Under the pieces are notes generated by a model, which was given only the letters and a program-made list of their open reading frames with translations, searched no databases and was not told the DNA's origin. The translations under genes were made by a program, and so were the position numbers. From Poriferisodalis sp963663635 (lineage in GTDB: Bacteria > Actinomycetota > Acidimicrobiia > Acidimicrobiales > Poriferisodalaceae), in the NCBI GenBank assembly GCA_963663635.2, contig CAXXMY010000022.1, forward strand, positions 1 to 64,000: DNA of 64,000 nt. The letters run 5' to 3'. This document shows, piece after piece, positions 43,690 through 52,993 of the stretch (position 1 is its first letter; the number at the start of each line of letters is the position of its first letter).

Positions 43690-44586
43690 TTAACCGAGCA
43701 GGCTGATGAGGGTTTCGCGTGTGGCAGCTTGCTCGTCGAGGGTGCCGAACGCCGAGCCCGCGAATGAGGTCACTCCGCAGTCCGCCATGGCGCTGATGCG
43801 GTCGGCAACCTCGGTGGCGCTCCCGATGATGGCAATGTCCTCGGGACCGCCGAGGCCTTCGCGATCGAGCATTGCCCGGTAGCTCGGCAAAGTGCCGTAG
43901 ACGACCAGGTCCTTTGCTGCGCGGGCTCGTGCGGTGTCGACATCGTCGGTGACGCACACCGGGAAGCCAGCCACGACCTGCGGGGCCGGACGACCCGCAT
44001 CGGCTGCTGCTTCGTTGATCGTGGGTGCGGTGTGGTCTCGCAGCGTTGCAGGGCCGGTCATCCAGGTGAACGTGCCGTCGGCCATGCGGCCGGTCAGGCG
44101 CAGCATTTGGCTGCCGAGCGCCGCAACGAACACGGGTGGGGCGTCTGCCGCCGGGGGAGTGATCTCGCCGCGGCCGGTCACGGCATCGCCGCCGTGGGAG
44201 ACGCGCCGGTCCACGAGCAGCTTGGTCAAGATCGTCAAGTAATCGCGCATGTGCGCAATCGGCCGATCGAACGAGTAGCCCCACATGCCTTCCACGACAG
44301 GCTTGTGTGACGGGCCAATGCCGAGGTCCAGCCGGCCGCCGACGACAGCCTGGGTGGTGAGCGCCTGCTGGGCCAGCATCATCGGATGGCGCGGGTAGGT
44401 GGGCACCACGGCCGTGCCCATGCGGATGCCCGGCACATCTCGGCCAGCCACCGCGATGGTGGTCAGCGCGTCGTGGCCGAAGATCTGCGGGGTCCAATAG
44501 CGCCGGAAGCCCTGCTCTGCGGCATCGCGGATGCTTGCCTCGAAACGCGTTGGGCTTGTGTCGAATCCGAACAGCTCGATATGCAT
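43690..44586 (-). CDS. LLM class flavin/F420-dependent oxidoreductase
   Basis: The protein of 298 residues has the luciferase-like TIM-barrel pattern: GTAVVPTYPRHPMMLAQQAL, GGRLDLGIGPSHKPVVEGMW and PPVFVAALGSQMLRLTGRMA, then CVTDDVDTARARAA. Actinobacterial members often use F420 rather than FMN. I chose the ATG at 44586 (MHIELFGFDTSPTRF) because a barrel strand follows; longer readings overlap the neighbour. The substrate is unknown. Confidence 0.82.
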   Translation of the reverse strand: MHIELFGFDTSPTRFEASIRDAAEQGFRRYWTPQIFGHDALTTIAVAGRDVPGIRMGTAVVPTYPRHPMMLAQQALTTQAVVGGRLDLGIGPSHKPVVEGMWGYSFDRPIAHMRDYLTILTKLLVDRRVSHGGDAVTGRGEITPPAADAPPVFVAALGSQMLRLTGRMADGTFTWMTGPATLRDHTAPTINEAAADAGRPAPQVVAGFPVCVTDDVDTARARAAKDLVVYGTLPSYRAMLDREGLGGPEDIAIIGSATEVADRISAMADCGVTSFAGSAFGTLDEQAATRETLISLLG

Positions 44587-44675
44587 GCACGGCAGCGTAA
44601 CTGCGCGATGCGCGTCGTTTCCCGTCGATGCTGCCGCGCCTTGTGTCAATTCGGGCGCTGTCGCGCCCCGGTAGC

Positions 44676-45578
44676 TCAGGCGAAGGTGTCGAAGATCTCC
44701 TCGAGCGCTTTGAGCTGGCCGCCGCTCGTGCTCGACGGCACGAGGATCGGGGTCTTGCATCCGGCGTCGAACCACGCTTCGACCCCGTCGCGCACCTCGC
44801 TCGTCGAGCCATACAGCGTCGCGTTCGACAGCCAGTCATCAGTCATCGCGCTATTCAGGGCCTCGGTGTCGCCCACGGAAATCGCCGTCTCCGCAGCCTC
44901 CATCTCGTCGACCCAGCCAGCCTGCTTCCAGTAGTTCCGGTAGTTCGGCAGCGCGACGTAGCCGGACAGCGTCTTGCGGTTACGGGCCGCTCCAGCCGCT
45001 CGATCGTCATCGATGACGGTTGGGATCATGTTGCCGACGAAGAAGTCGTCCCGCTTGCCGTCATCGCCGAGGTGCGCGACCGAGTTGGCGAAGTCGTTGC
45101 AGCTGGCATTCGCCCACACTGCCCCGGAGCTGATCTCCGCCGACAGCTCGGCCATGCGCTGACGCAGCGTGGCAAGCACGATGGGCGGCAGTTCGCCGTG
45201 CTGGGCGGATGCAGCCTCCATCGCTGCGATGTAGTCCCGCGTGTCCGCAAGCGGTTTGCCCGGCGTGATTCCCAACCGATCGTGCACCGGCCCGTGCGTC
45301 ACGCCAATGCCCAACCGAAACCGTCCACCGGAGATCTCGTGAATGAACGCCGCGGTCGAGGCCATGTCGACCGGGTTGCGGAAGTAGATCGGCTGCACCG
45401 ATGTCCCGAAGACGATTTCGTTCGTGACGTGGGCGATCGACTGGCACAGTGCTACAGGGTCGCCCATCGACGGACAGAAAATCCCGCTGAAGCCGCGCTG
45501 TTCGATCTCGGCGGCGATTTCGAGCGTGCGTTCACGACGTCCGCGCACTGCGGCCAGGGAAATGGCAGGCATGTTCAT
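44676..45578 (-). CDS. LLM class oxidoreductase
   Basis: The protein of 300 residues shows IVFGTSVQPIYFRNPVDMAS, GGRFRLGIGVTHGPVHDRLG and a C-terminal GVEAWFDAGCKTPILVPSS, the luciferase-like pattern. It shares its strand with the preceding LLM gene, 90 bases away, so they may be co-transcribed. Cofactor (FMN or F420) and substrate cannot be told from the sequence. Confidence 0.8.
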   Translation of the reverse strand: MNMPAISLAAVRGRRERTLEIAAEIEQRGFSGIFCPSMGDPVALCQSIAHVTNEIVFGTSVQPIYFRNPVDMASTAAFIHEISGGRFRLGIGVTHGPVHDRLGITPGKPLADTRDYIAAMEAASAQHGELPPIVLATLRQRMAELSAEISSGAVWANASCNDFANSVAHLGDDGKRDDFFVGNMIPTVIDDDRAAGAARNRKTLSGYVALPNYRNYWKQAGWVDEMEAAETAISVGDTEALNSAMTDDWLSNATLYGSTSEVRDGVEAWFDAGCKTPILVPSSTSGGQLKALEEIFDTFA

Positions 45579-45665
45579 GCGGGGTTTCCTAGCAGACGTG
45601 TCTCCGTGGAGTTGCTTGGCGCGGTGCTGGACACAGCCTGCGGTCGTGCTGGTTGGATCTCGGAC

Positions 45666-46877
45666 TCAGCCTGAGTCCTCAACCGCTCTCTCGCGCATCG
45701 GCACTGCCAGCAGGCCGAGCGCAACCAGGCTGGTGACGGTGACGAGTGCGAGAGCGGGTTCGAAGCCTGCGGCGTCGATCACGAATCCGCACACGGCTGG
45801 TCCGACCAGCCCGCCGACTCCTAGTCCCGTGTAGTAGATGCCGATGACACCGCCGAGGTTCTCCACGCCGTACCACTCAGCCAGCACCGACGGCGTGGCG
45901 GACACCCAGACCGCCCAGCCCACGCCGTGGGTCACGGCACTGATGATGAGCACTGCCGCACTGCCGCCGGAAGCCCACCAGATCGCAAGCGCTGCGGTCA
46001 GGCAGCCGAACGCCGCCCGGCAGAGCCACATCGGATCGAAGCGGGTGCCGAGCGCGCCATACGCCAGGCGGACGACAACGCTCGTGGCCCCGGAAATCCC
46101 GATCAGCCCGGCGGCCAGCCCGCGCGCCACCCCGGCGTCGACCGCGTAGTCGTTGTAGAACGCGACCGGCGCGTAGAAGCCCGGCCCGATGGCAACGACC
46201 GCCGCGAAGAACAGCCAGAAGCGGCGCGACCGCGCCAGCACGGCGATGCGCATCAGCTGGACGCTCGCTGTTCGGACCCGGTCGCAGCGTGTCGCGGCCC
46301 AGCCAATGGCCACCAAGGCCACAGCAGCCAGCACCGTGTACGCCTGACGCCACCCGATCGCCGAGATCAGCTGATGTCCGAGCCACGGCATCACCAACGT
46401 CCCCGCACCGACGCCGGCAAGCAGGAACCCCATCGCTGCCGGGCGGCGCTGGTCGCTGAAGCTGCGGCCGATCAGGCCGATCATCGACGGATAGCAGAAC
46501 CCCGTGGCAAGCCCGACAAGCACGCCGAAGGCCGCGTAGGCCTGCCACAGGGCCGCGGACAAGGCGGTTCCGAGCAGGCCGCCCGACATGGCCACAGCGG
46601 CTACCGCCACCAGCGGGCGCGCGCCGAATCGATCGCCGATTCGGCCCCCGATGGCACCTCCGAGGTAGTAGGTGCTGATTGCAGTCGAAAACAGCGCGGC
46701 CACGGGCCCGGTGGTGGTGCCGAAGTCGTCTGCGATCGGCGTCAGGAACACTCCGAACGAGAACAGAATCCCGAACGTCACGAAGTTGGCGGCGAACGCC
46801 GCTGCTGCGATCGACCACGGAGCCGCCGAGTCCGCAGATTCCCCCGAAGGCGTGAGGTCCGATGTGTCAGGCACCAA
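45666..46877 (-). CDS. MFS transporter, monocarboxylate/oxalate type
   Basis: The protein of 403 residues has twelve hydrophobic segments. The MFS motif GGRIGDRFGARPLVAVAAVA lies between helices 2 and 3, and FCYPSMIGLIGRSFSDQRR follows. The second half has GALGTRFDPMWLC. The pattern resembles the monocarboxylate or oxalate:formate branch of the superfamily. It lies in the same direction as the two LLM genes and may import or export their substrate. Confidence 0.8.
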   Translation of the reverse strand: MVPDTSDLTPSGESADSAAPWSIAAAAFAANFVTFGILFSFGVFLTPIADDFGTTTGPVAALFSTAISTYYLGGAIGGRIGDRFGARPLVAVAAVAMSGGLLGTALSAALWQAYAAFGVLVGLATGFCYPSMIGLIGRSFSDQRRPAAMGFLLAGVGAGTLVMPWLGHQLISAIGWRQAYTVLAAVALVAIGWAATRCDRVRTASVQLMRIAVLARSRRFWLFFAAVVAIGPGFYAPVAFYNDYAVDAGVARGLAAGLIGISGATSVVVRLAYGALGTRFDPMWLCRAAFGCLTAALAIWWASGGSAAVLIISAVTHGVGWAVWVSATPSVLAEWYGVENLGGVIGIYYTGLGVGGLVGPAVCGFVIDAAGFEPALALVTVTSLVALGLLAVPMRERAVEDSG

Positions 46878-46970
46878 CCATCAAGCCTGCCCTGCGACGG
46901 CAGAGCGCGCCGGGTTCAACAGATTTCACCCCAATGCAGGCCCGGTACCCTCAGACGCCTTCGATCATTC

Positions 46971-47047
46971 GGGGCTGTAGCTCAGATGGCACGAGCACCT
47001 GCTTTGCAAGCAGGGGGTCACGGGTTCGAGTCCCGTCAGCTCCACCA
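46971..47047 (+). tRNA. tRNA-Ala (TGC)
   Basis: The cloverleaf has acceptor GGGGCTG/CAGCTCC, an anticodon loop TTTGCAA with anticodon TGC, and the T loop TTCGAGT. The CCA end is encoded at 47045-47047. In mycobacteria tRNA-Ala follows tRNA-Ile closely; here about 6 kb lie between them. Confidence 0.95.
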
Positions 47048-47093
47048 GATCAAAAGGGCGTAGCGTTCCACTACCCGAAGGTCAGAGCACAGC

Positions 47094-47255
47094 ATGGGCG
47101 CGAACAGGAATGTCGGTCTAGGCATCGCAATAGGAGCTGGAGCAGGCGTAGGCCTAGGCGCGCTAATGGGCAACATTGGCGCCGGCATAGCAATAGGAAT
47201 CACCGTGGGCATGGTTCTCGCTGTCAGTTTGAATCGACGGCGGCCGCCAGCTTGA
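47094..47255 (+). CDS. Small glycine-rich membrane protein
   Basis: This 53-residue open frame begins at ATG 47094. It reads MGANRNVGLGIAIGAGAGVG then LGALMGNIGAGIAIGITVGM and ends with an Arg/Pro tail. The regular Gly spacing suggests a glycine-zipper hairpin in the membrane. Codons such as ATA and CTA are more frequent than in neighbouring genes. I do not know the family. Confidence 0.5.
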   Translation: MGANRNVGLGIAIGAGAGVGLGALMGNIGAGIAIGITVGMVLAVSLNRRRPPA

Positions 47256-47259
47256 TGAT

Positions 47260-47343
47260 CTGATAGAGCACACCGTGCCCGACGTGCGCAAGGCGGTGCG
47301 ATGGAACTCGCCCTTCTACGGCATTGAGGGGCACGGGTTCTGA
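47260..47343 (+). pseudogene. Fragment of a DUF1801-like protein
   Basis: A short frame reads IEHTVPDVRKAVRWNSPFYG then IEGHGF and a stop. This matches the core of DUF1801 proteins (PDVRKAVKWNSPFYG). No start codon or remainder is visible, so it looks like a residue left after deletion. Confidence 0.5.
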
Positions 47344-47375
47344 TTGCCGACGAGCTGTGATCTCACGACCGCCGA

Positions 47376-48670
47376 TCAGCAAAGCTCGAAACCAGCCACC
47401 GGGCGTGTGGGGCGGCGTTCGACGACGCGCTCACAGAAAGTTCGCGCTTCGTGGAAGCGCTCACTTCTGACGTACGCCGCGAGCAGCGTGTTGGTCATCA
47501 GGTCGCGTTGGGCCCGGCTGCCCCCGATGCGGACGACCTGCGGGGTCAGCAGCTCGAGGACATCGATGACCGTCGACCACTGCTCGTCGACGAAGGCGGC
47601 ATAGGCCCGGCCTAGCGTCGCCCCGGTGGTCTCCGCGGGCAGTCGGCCGGCCTCGCCGAGCTCCTGCAGCAGCGAGATGCTGGCCTGCAACTGCTCGGTC
47701 TCTCCCAATGCTGCGTAGACGAGACCGACATGTGCGTCGACGAACACGATCGGCTGGTCGAAGTTCTCTTCGTAGAACTCGCGTACTGACTCCCAGGTGC
47801 TTCGATCGCACTGGTGGCCGGCCAGTTCCGAGCGCCACAGGAACGACGAGGAATCGGAGAACACGGTGATCGGCGGGCTGGTGGTCGCGCCGGGCAGGCA
47901 GTTGTGTCGAAAGGCCTGCCACGCTGCATCGAAACGCTCGACCGCCAAGAGCGCCAGCGCGTAGCGCCACCAGATGTGGCAGTGCAGCACGCTCGCCCGA
48001 TCGGATCCGGGGAGCCACCCGTCGAGGAAATCGACCGCTTCGTCATCGTCGTCGGCCTCGAAGAGCGCGTGGGTCAGGGTGTGGGCGCCATGGGCGCTGG
48101 CGGGCCGCTGTTCGAGGGAGCGTTACGCCAACCGTCGACCCCGGTCCCACTGCCCCTGCTCGATCAGCGCGAATGCGTGCACGGTCGCGAACCACCAGTC
48201 GTCGCCGTAGTGCGTGGCCAGCGGTTCGAGGAACTCGAGCAGCTCGGCTTCCCTGTCGATACGACCGCTGAAACCTATGGCTCCGAACACACCGCAGGCG
48301 GGCGCCAGCACAAACGCATCGCGTGGGTGGTCGACCAGGTGCTGACGGGTCAGCTCGAGCGATTCGGGGACCTTGCCGGTGACGAGGCGATTGATGATCT
48401 CAACATGCTGTCGTTCCCTCGGGGTCGCCCCCTCGCTCAACGCAACGGCGGTCTCCACTGAGGCTCGCGCCTGGGGAAGTCGCACGTTGAGTTGAGCTGC
48501 CGGGCCTCGGCGGCGTGCGCGAGGGCGAAATCCGGATCGGCGGCAATGGCCGCGGCCAGGGAATCATCGACGTGGGCCTCAGCGGCGAGCATCCGATCGA
48601 TGGCTTCGACATAGGCGTCTCGTGCGGTCGCCGATGAGGTACTGAGCTCGAGACCGTAGCGATCCTGCAC
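47376..48670 (-). pseudogene. TPR-like protein, broken by a duplication and a stop
   Basis: The remains form one protein of about 430 residues with Ala-rich helical repeats typical of TPR proteins. The start is MQDRYGLELSTSSATARDAY at 48670. At 48487-48496 the five bases TTGAG occur twice; removing one copy joins AEARQLN to VRLPQARASVETAVAL in frame. A second lesion is an in-frame TAA at 48123-48125 after RGRRLA; the frame then continues RSLEQRPASAHGAHTLTHAL to the end. Two independent lesions argue for real gene loss. Function is unknown. Confidence 0.8.
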
Positions 48671-48762
48671 TGGCCCCTTCCCCTGATGTCGTATCCCGTG
48701 TGTGCCGTGAAATCAGCGCGACGCGTTCACCGCCGCGCCGTACTCGGTCGCGCCGTCGCCCC

Positions 48763-49761
48763 TCAAACCGCCGCCAGCGCCCAGACGAGAGGAAGGTCCG
48801 CCCCCAGCGCGGTCCACTGGGCATCTTCGGACACCCGCCACACCTCGCCCGTGTCGGTGCCGACCAGCACGCCGCCCGGGTTTTCGGGGTCCACGGTCAA
48901 GCCATGGAAGTTGGCGTGCGACGGCGAATGGGCCGGGTCGCACAAGGACCGCCACGACCGACCTTGATCATCAGAGCGGTACAAGGCTGCGCCGGCCCCG
49001 CCGTCATCGCGGTAGTGCGAGAACGCAGTCGGCGCGCTGGCGACGGTGACGCTGTAGGGGTGGCGACGGTCGATGCACATCGGCCGTGAGTAGCGAGGGG
49101 TGATGCCCTTCCAGGCGTACTCCCACGTTTGGCCGTAGTCGTCGGAGCGGAACACCCCGGCGTTGCCCTCGGTCTCCTCTGCGATGCCGTCGAAGCGCCC
49201 GTAACCAGTGGTGATGAACAGAACGCCCGAGTCGGCGGGGTGGGGGAACATCATGTGCAGGTCGGGATTGCCGCCGGGCAGGTCGACCGTCCAGGTCTGG
49301 CCCCCGTCGGTGGTGCGGGCCACCCCTCCGACCTCGACGCCGACCCAGATGCGGTCCGGGTCTTCCTCGTCGATAGCGAGAGCCCGGGCTCGACCCGGCA
49401 TTGGCGGCTCGACAGGCACGCACCAGTCAGCTGCTTCGGGCAGCTTGGCGAACGACTCGATCTCGGTCCAGGTATCCCCAAGGTCCTCGCTTCGGAAGAG
49501 GTGCGCCGGCTCGGTGCTGGCATACAGCCGACCGTTGCTGGCAGCCCGGACTTGCCACACGTCGTATTCACAGAGCAGAGGCGCTGACCACGTGCGACCC
49601 CCGTCGTCGCTGACGAACAGGCCCGCGGCCGATCCGGCAAAGAGACGATCGTCGACCAAGGTGAGGTCGCGGACGTGCCGAGCTTCGAGCGTCTGTTGCG
49701 ACCCCGCGCCGTCGACAATGAAGACGCCCTTGGTGGTACCCGCAACCAGCTGACCGTTCAT
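48763..49761 (-). CDS. Asp-box (BNR/sortilin-like) beta-propeller protein
   Basis: The protein of 332 residues carries repeated Asp-box motifs: SDDGGRTWSAPL, SEDLGDTWTEIE, TTDGGQTWTVDL, SDDYGQTWEYAW and SDDQGRSWRSLC. Each is an S/T-x-D-x-G-x-T-W turn of a propeller blade. There is no signal peptide, so it is probably cytoplasmic. Members are often found in degradative operons with unknown roles. It lies 9 bases from the UGSC selenoprotein gene and probably shares its transcript. Confidence 0.8.
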   Translation of the reverse strand: MNGQLVAGTTKGVFIVDGAGSQQTLEARHVRDLTLVDDRLFAGSAAGLFVSDDGGRTWSAPLLCEYDVWQVRAASNGRLYASTEPAHLFRSEDLGDTWTEIESFAKLPEAADWCVPVEPPMPGRARALAIDEEDPDRIWVGVEVGGVARTTDGGQTWTVDLPGGNPDLHMMFPHPADSGVLFITTGYGRFDGIAEETEGNAGVFRSDDYGQTWEYAWKGITPRYSRPMCIDRRHPYSVTVASAPTAFSHYRDDGGAGAALYRSDDQGRSWRSLCDPAHSPSHANFHGLTVDPENPGGVLVGTDTGEVWRVSEDAQWTALGADLPLVWALAAV

Positions 49762-49770
49762 GTCGCAACC

Positions 49771-50592
49771 CTAGATCGCGACCTCGGCAGGTGCCGCCTC
49801 CGGCTCGCGGGGGTCGCCGAGGGTGATCGTCCAGCCAGGGCAGAGCTCGGCTTCGATGCGGCTGCGAAACATTGGCGCCAGTACCGACGCGGGCATGACG
49901 CACTCGGCGCAGGCTGCATCGGGGAGGTGAAGCTGCAGGCAGATCTCGCGCCCGGTCACTGAGGCGGTGAGGTCGGCGCCGCCGGTTCGCAGCCCCTCCG
50001 CGAGCCCGTTCACGACATCGTCAAGATCTGCCGCTGTGACGGCAGTCGCGCTCGACGCGCCAGCCGCCGCACCGGTGAGAAGGCCAAGCACTATCGGCGT
50101 CACCGCGTCGGCAACAGCCATCGCCCCTGAGACCGTGAGGCTGCCGATGGGGTGCGGCACCGTGGCGAACGGGTAGTGGGCGAAGCCTGCGAGTTCGGCA
50201 ATCGCCCCGCCGGTGCTGGCAAACGGTTCGGTCAGGATGGCCACGGCAGGCACGCCGTGGCCCTCGAAGTGCACGGCGTCGAGCACACTGCTCGACGAGC
50301 AGCTGCCTCAGTCGCCGATGGCAGCGATGATCGCCGTGACGCCGGCAGTCAACGCCGCCACCTCGTCGGGGGCAGCAGGCAGGTTGGCGGTGGGCTTGCG
50401 CATCAGCACCGCATCGCGTGCGCCGTGGCGGTCGATCAGATTCTGGGCCACCCGCTCGAGAATGCCCCGACCGTGCGTCTTGCCGTTGCTCACCAGCCCC
50501 AACACGACGCCTTCCAGCGAGGCCAGACGCGGTGCGAGGCCGGCGCCGGAGCCGACAACGCACAGCGTCGGGTCAACCAAGGTGACGGTCAT
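49771..50592 (-). CDS. UGSC-family selenoprotein (UGA read as selenocysteine)
   Basis: Two open segments in the same frame are joined by an in-frame TGA at 50310-50308. Before it the protein reads TAGVTAIIAAIGD, after it GSCSSSSVLDAVHFE, so the motif is U-G-S-C with selenocysteine at residue 95. Full length is 273 residues. UGSC-containing proteins are a known (seleno)protein family first noted in marine metagenomes. Starting 11 bases after the TGA is a perfect eight-pair hairpin, GTCGAGCA-GTG-TGCTCGAC (50296-50278), in the place and size of a bacterial SECIS element. The ATG at 50592 overlaps the stop of the upstream partner gene (ATGA). The U-x-x-C pair suggests redox chemistry. The selenium machinery genes are not in the window. 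Confidence 0.88.
50278..50310 (-). promoter_or_regulatory. Selenocysteine UGA with bacterial SECIS-like hairpin
   Basis: After TGA and 11 bases, the strand forms an 8-pair perfect stem with a three-base GTG loop. Bacterial SECIS elements sit in this position, inside the coding region, with a G/U-bearing apical loop read by SelB. Confidence 0.75.
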
Positions 50593-51670
50593 GGCGTGAA
50601 GATCTCCTGAGTGATGAGCGGGACGCTGCGATCCCGGCTCCAAGTGGGAAAGAACGACGAGTGCCCGCCAGCGTCACCGCCACCCACCATGAGCGCAATG
50701 TCGTCAGGGCAGGTTCCGCGAGGAACCGTGATGTCCTCGTCACCCGGCTGCACCGCCGGATCTGTCTGCATCCACTGCGTGGGATGGAAACCGCTGACAT
50801 TGCCAGCGCCTTCAACCTTGCCGCCACGCTTCACCTCGGCATAGGTCCGCGTGGCGTGCGTGAACAGGTACTCCTGCACTTGGCCCCGGCTCCAGCCAGG
50901 CCGCCCCGATCTTGCGGACGTGCTCGGGAGCGAACACCACCAACGAACGCCCCGAGCTGAGCGAGCCGAACGCCGACATCGTGTCGGCAAATGTCCCCCA
51001 ACAGTCCCTCGGGATCGGGCGAGGCGTGGTTGAGCACGTTGTGGCCCGACTCGGCAGCCATCACCGTGACCGTGCTCGCCAGTGGCGAGTAGCCGAGCGA
51101 GACGTGGTACGGCTCCCATGGGCTCGTCGCCTCATCCTCCCCGAAGCACATCGCGTACTTGCCCGCCCATCCCTGGGTGCTCTTGTCGAGCTTGCCGGGA
51201 ATGGCCGCCAGGCAATTCCGAAGCACCAGCCTGACGGTACGGCCGATCGTGGCATTGGCCCGGAAGCCAGGACCGAACAGGTTCTCCTTGTAGTGGATGG
51301 CGATCTCGTCACGGATCGGCCCGTTGACGGCGATGAGAATGGCCGCCCCGCCAGTGCTCGCCGACACGGCATGCAGTTCGAATTCGGGCGCCCCCATCGC
51401 CATCAGCGCGGCGCCCACCACCGGGAAATGCTCGGGCCGGCACCCGGCCATCACTGCATTGGCGGCAGCCTTGCGGGCGGTCACCGCCAAGCCCCTCGCC
51501 GGCTCGCGCAGCACCACCTCATCGGCGTCCCAGACACCGCCGGCCAGCATCGCGTCCACCAGCGGCTCGGTCGGCGGCACCACCGGCAGCCCATCAGTCC
51601 AGCCAGCGTCGTAGCAGGCCTCGATGGCCTGCCACGGATCGTCAATCTCAAGATCTGCGTGTGCGGGCAT
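50589..51670 (-). pseudogene. Partner protein of the UGSC gene, two frameshifts
   Basis: The protein (about 360 residues when joined) begins MPAHADLEIDDPWQAIEACY and GWTDGLPVVPPTEPLVDAML. It continues to NHASPDPEGLLG, where a run of five G (50999-50995) shifts the frame. The next segment reads FADTMSAFGSLSSGRSLVVF and APEHVRKIGAAWLEPG, and four G (50887-50884) shift it again to QVQEYLFTHATRTYAEV. The end is SRDRSVPLITQEIFTP. One G fewer in each run restores a single frame. The stop overlaps the UGSC start. I do not recognise the family. The shifts may be homopolymer sequencing errors. Confidence 0.75.
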
Positions 51671-51709
51671 TGGCTGAATTCCTCGCCAGGATTCCTCGCC
51701 GGGGAATGG

Positions 51710-52732
51710 CTACGCGCTCCGGCGCCGTCGGTTGCGGCGACGGGCGAGGCGGTTCTCGATGACGGTGCCGGGGGTCGGTGCATCCTCCGGCGGTGGCTCG
51801 TCGCCGCGCAGCACCGAGACGATCTTGGCGGTGTGAGTCGCAGTGCTGCCGCAGCAGCTGCCGATCACCGTCACCCCCGCTGCGCGGGCCCGGTGTGCGT
51901 GGGCAGCCAGCATTTCAGGCGTGCCGTTGTACACGAATCCATGCCCGCTCCAGACCGGAACGCCCGCGTTCGGCTTGGAGATCACCGGAGTTGCGGGCCC
52001 AGCTGCGGCAATGGCGACCACCGCTGCTTCGGTGTCCGGCACGTTGTTGCCGCAGTTGGCGCCGATGGCGGCCAGATCCAGCTGAGCCAGCCGCTCGGCC
52101 AGCTCATTGCCGGTCACGCCCATCATCGTGCAGCCGGCGGTGTCGAAGCTCATCGTTGCGGCGACGGGCAGATCGCACGCCAACCGTGCCCCCCGCACAG
52201 CGGCTTCCACTTCGTCGAGAGCGCTCATCGTCTCGATCCACAGCAGGCCGGCGCCACCGGCCGCCAGGGCCGTCGCCTGCGCAGCGAATGCTGATTCGCA
52301 CGCCGCTGCGGACATGTTGCCGAGTGGCTGGAGCAGCTCGCCTGTCGGCCCCATCGAGCCCGCGACCAGCACCGGCCGCCCGGCTCGTTCGGCTTCTGCG
52401 TCAGCTTCGAGGCGTGCAATGCGGGCAGCGGCTTCGTTGAGCTCGCACACCCGGTCTTCGAGGCCATGCAGCGCCATGCGGAAGTGGGTGCCCCCGAAGC
52501 TGTTCGTCACTACCAGGTCGGCACCGGCGGCCAGGTATGACCGGTGGACCGCACGCACCTCGGCCTCGTGGCTGACGTTCCATTCCTCCGGCGAATCGCC
52601 CGAGCTGAGGCCCACGGCGAACAGCCGGGTGCCCATTGCCCCGTCGGCGACGACGTACCCCTTGTCCGCGATGAGATCGGCGATGCTCACTGCGTCGTCC
52701 GCAGCTGTCGCGCCCGCACCGTCGTCATGCAT
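51710..52732 (-). CDS. Homocysteine S-methyltransferase family protein
   Basis: The protein of 340 residues has the family's barrel with ADGAMGTRLFA at the start and the three zinc ligands: Cys in IGANCGNN and the Cys pair in GSCCGSTATH. VAGSMGPTGELLQPLG and FVYNGTPEMLAAHA are also typical. It transfers methyl groups from a donor such as betaine or S-methylmethionine to a thiol. No B12 domain is present. It lies near the UGSC pair on the same strand and may form one pathway with it. The C terminus is Arg-rich. Confidence 0.83.
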   Translation of the reverse strand: MHDDGAGATAADDAVSIADLIADKGYVVADGAMGTRLFAVGLSSGDSPEEWNVSHEAEVRAVHRSYLAAGADLVVTNSFGGTHFRMALHGLEDRVCELNEAAARIARLEADAEAERAGRPVLVAGSMGPTGELLQPLGNMSAAACESAFAAQATALAAGGAGLLWIETMSALDEVEAAVRGARLACDLPVAATMSFDTAGCTMMGVTGNELAERLAQLDLAAIGANCGNNVPDTEAAVVAIAAAGPATPVISKPNAGVPVWSGHGFVYNGTPEMLAAHAHRARAAGVTVIGSCCGSTATHTAKIVSVLRGDEPPPEDAPTPGTVIENRLARRRNRRRRSA

Positions 52733-52849
52733 GCCTCCGCCGAAGTGATGCCCGTGCGTGCCCAGTCGGACCTGCAGCGTCACTGGGATGGTACGACGAA
52801 GCCCAGCCGTTGTTGTACCGGGTTTGCAATCTGCGGGGGTCTCCAGTTC

Positions 52850-52899
52850 GGGCCCAAGAGGCCCACCAGCGAAGCGAACAGGAGTGGGAAGCGAGAGAC
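52850..52899 (-). repeat. Dispersed intergenic repeat, copy E
   Basis: The plus strand reads CCAAGAGGCCCACCAGCGAA then GCGAACAGGAGTGGGA. Compared with the complement of the copy at 16564 it shares CCAAGAGGCC and GCGAAGCGAACA and the flank. It lies between the methyltransferase and the enoyl-CoA hydratase. Confidence 0.5.
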
Positions 52900-52993
52900 A
52901 CGACCTCGAGAAGGCTTGCCTATCCGATGGCGCTCTAATGTCGGCGTGGTCCCAAGGCCAACCAGCACGGCCGGGCGGCACAGGGGGAACGCA

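Noticed and set aside
50286..50310. A plain nonsense mutation or pseudogene at the TGA of the UGSC gene
   Set aside because: The residues after the TGA match the GSC of the family and a SECIS-like hairpin follows at the right distance.
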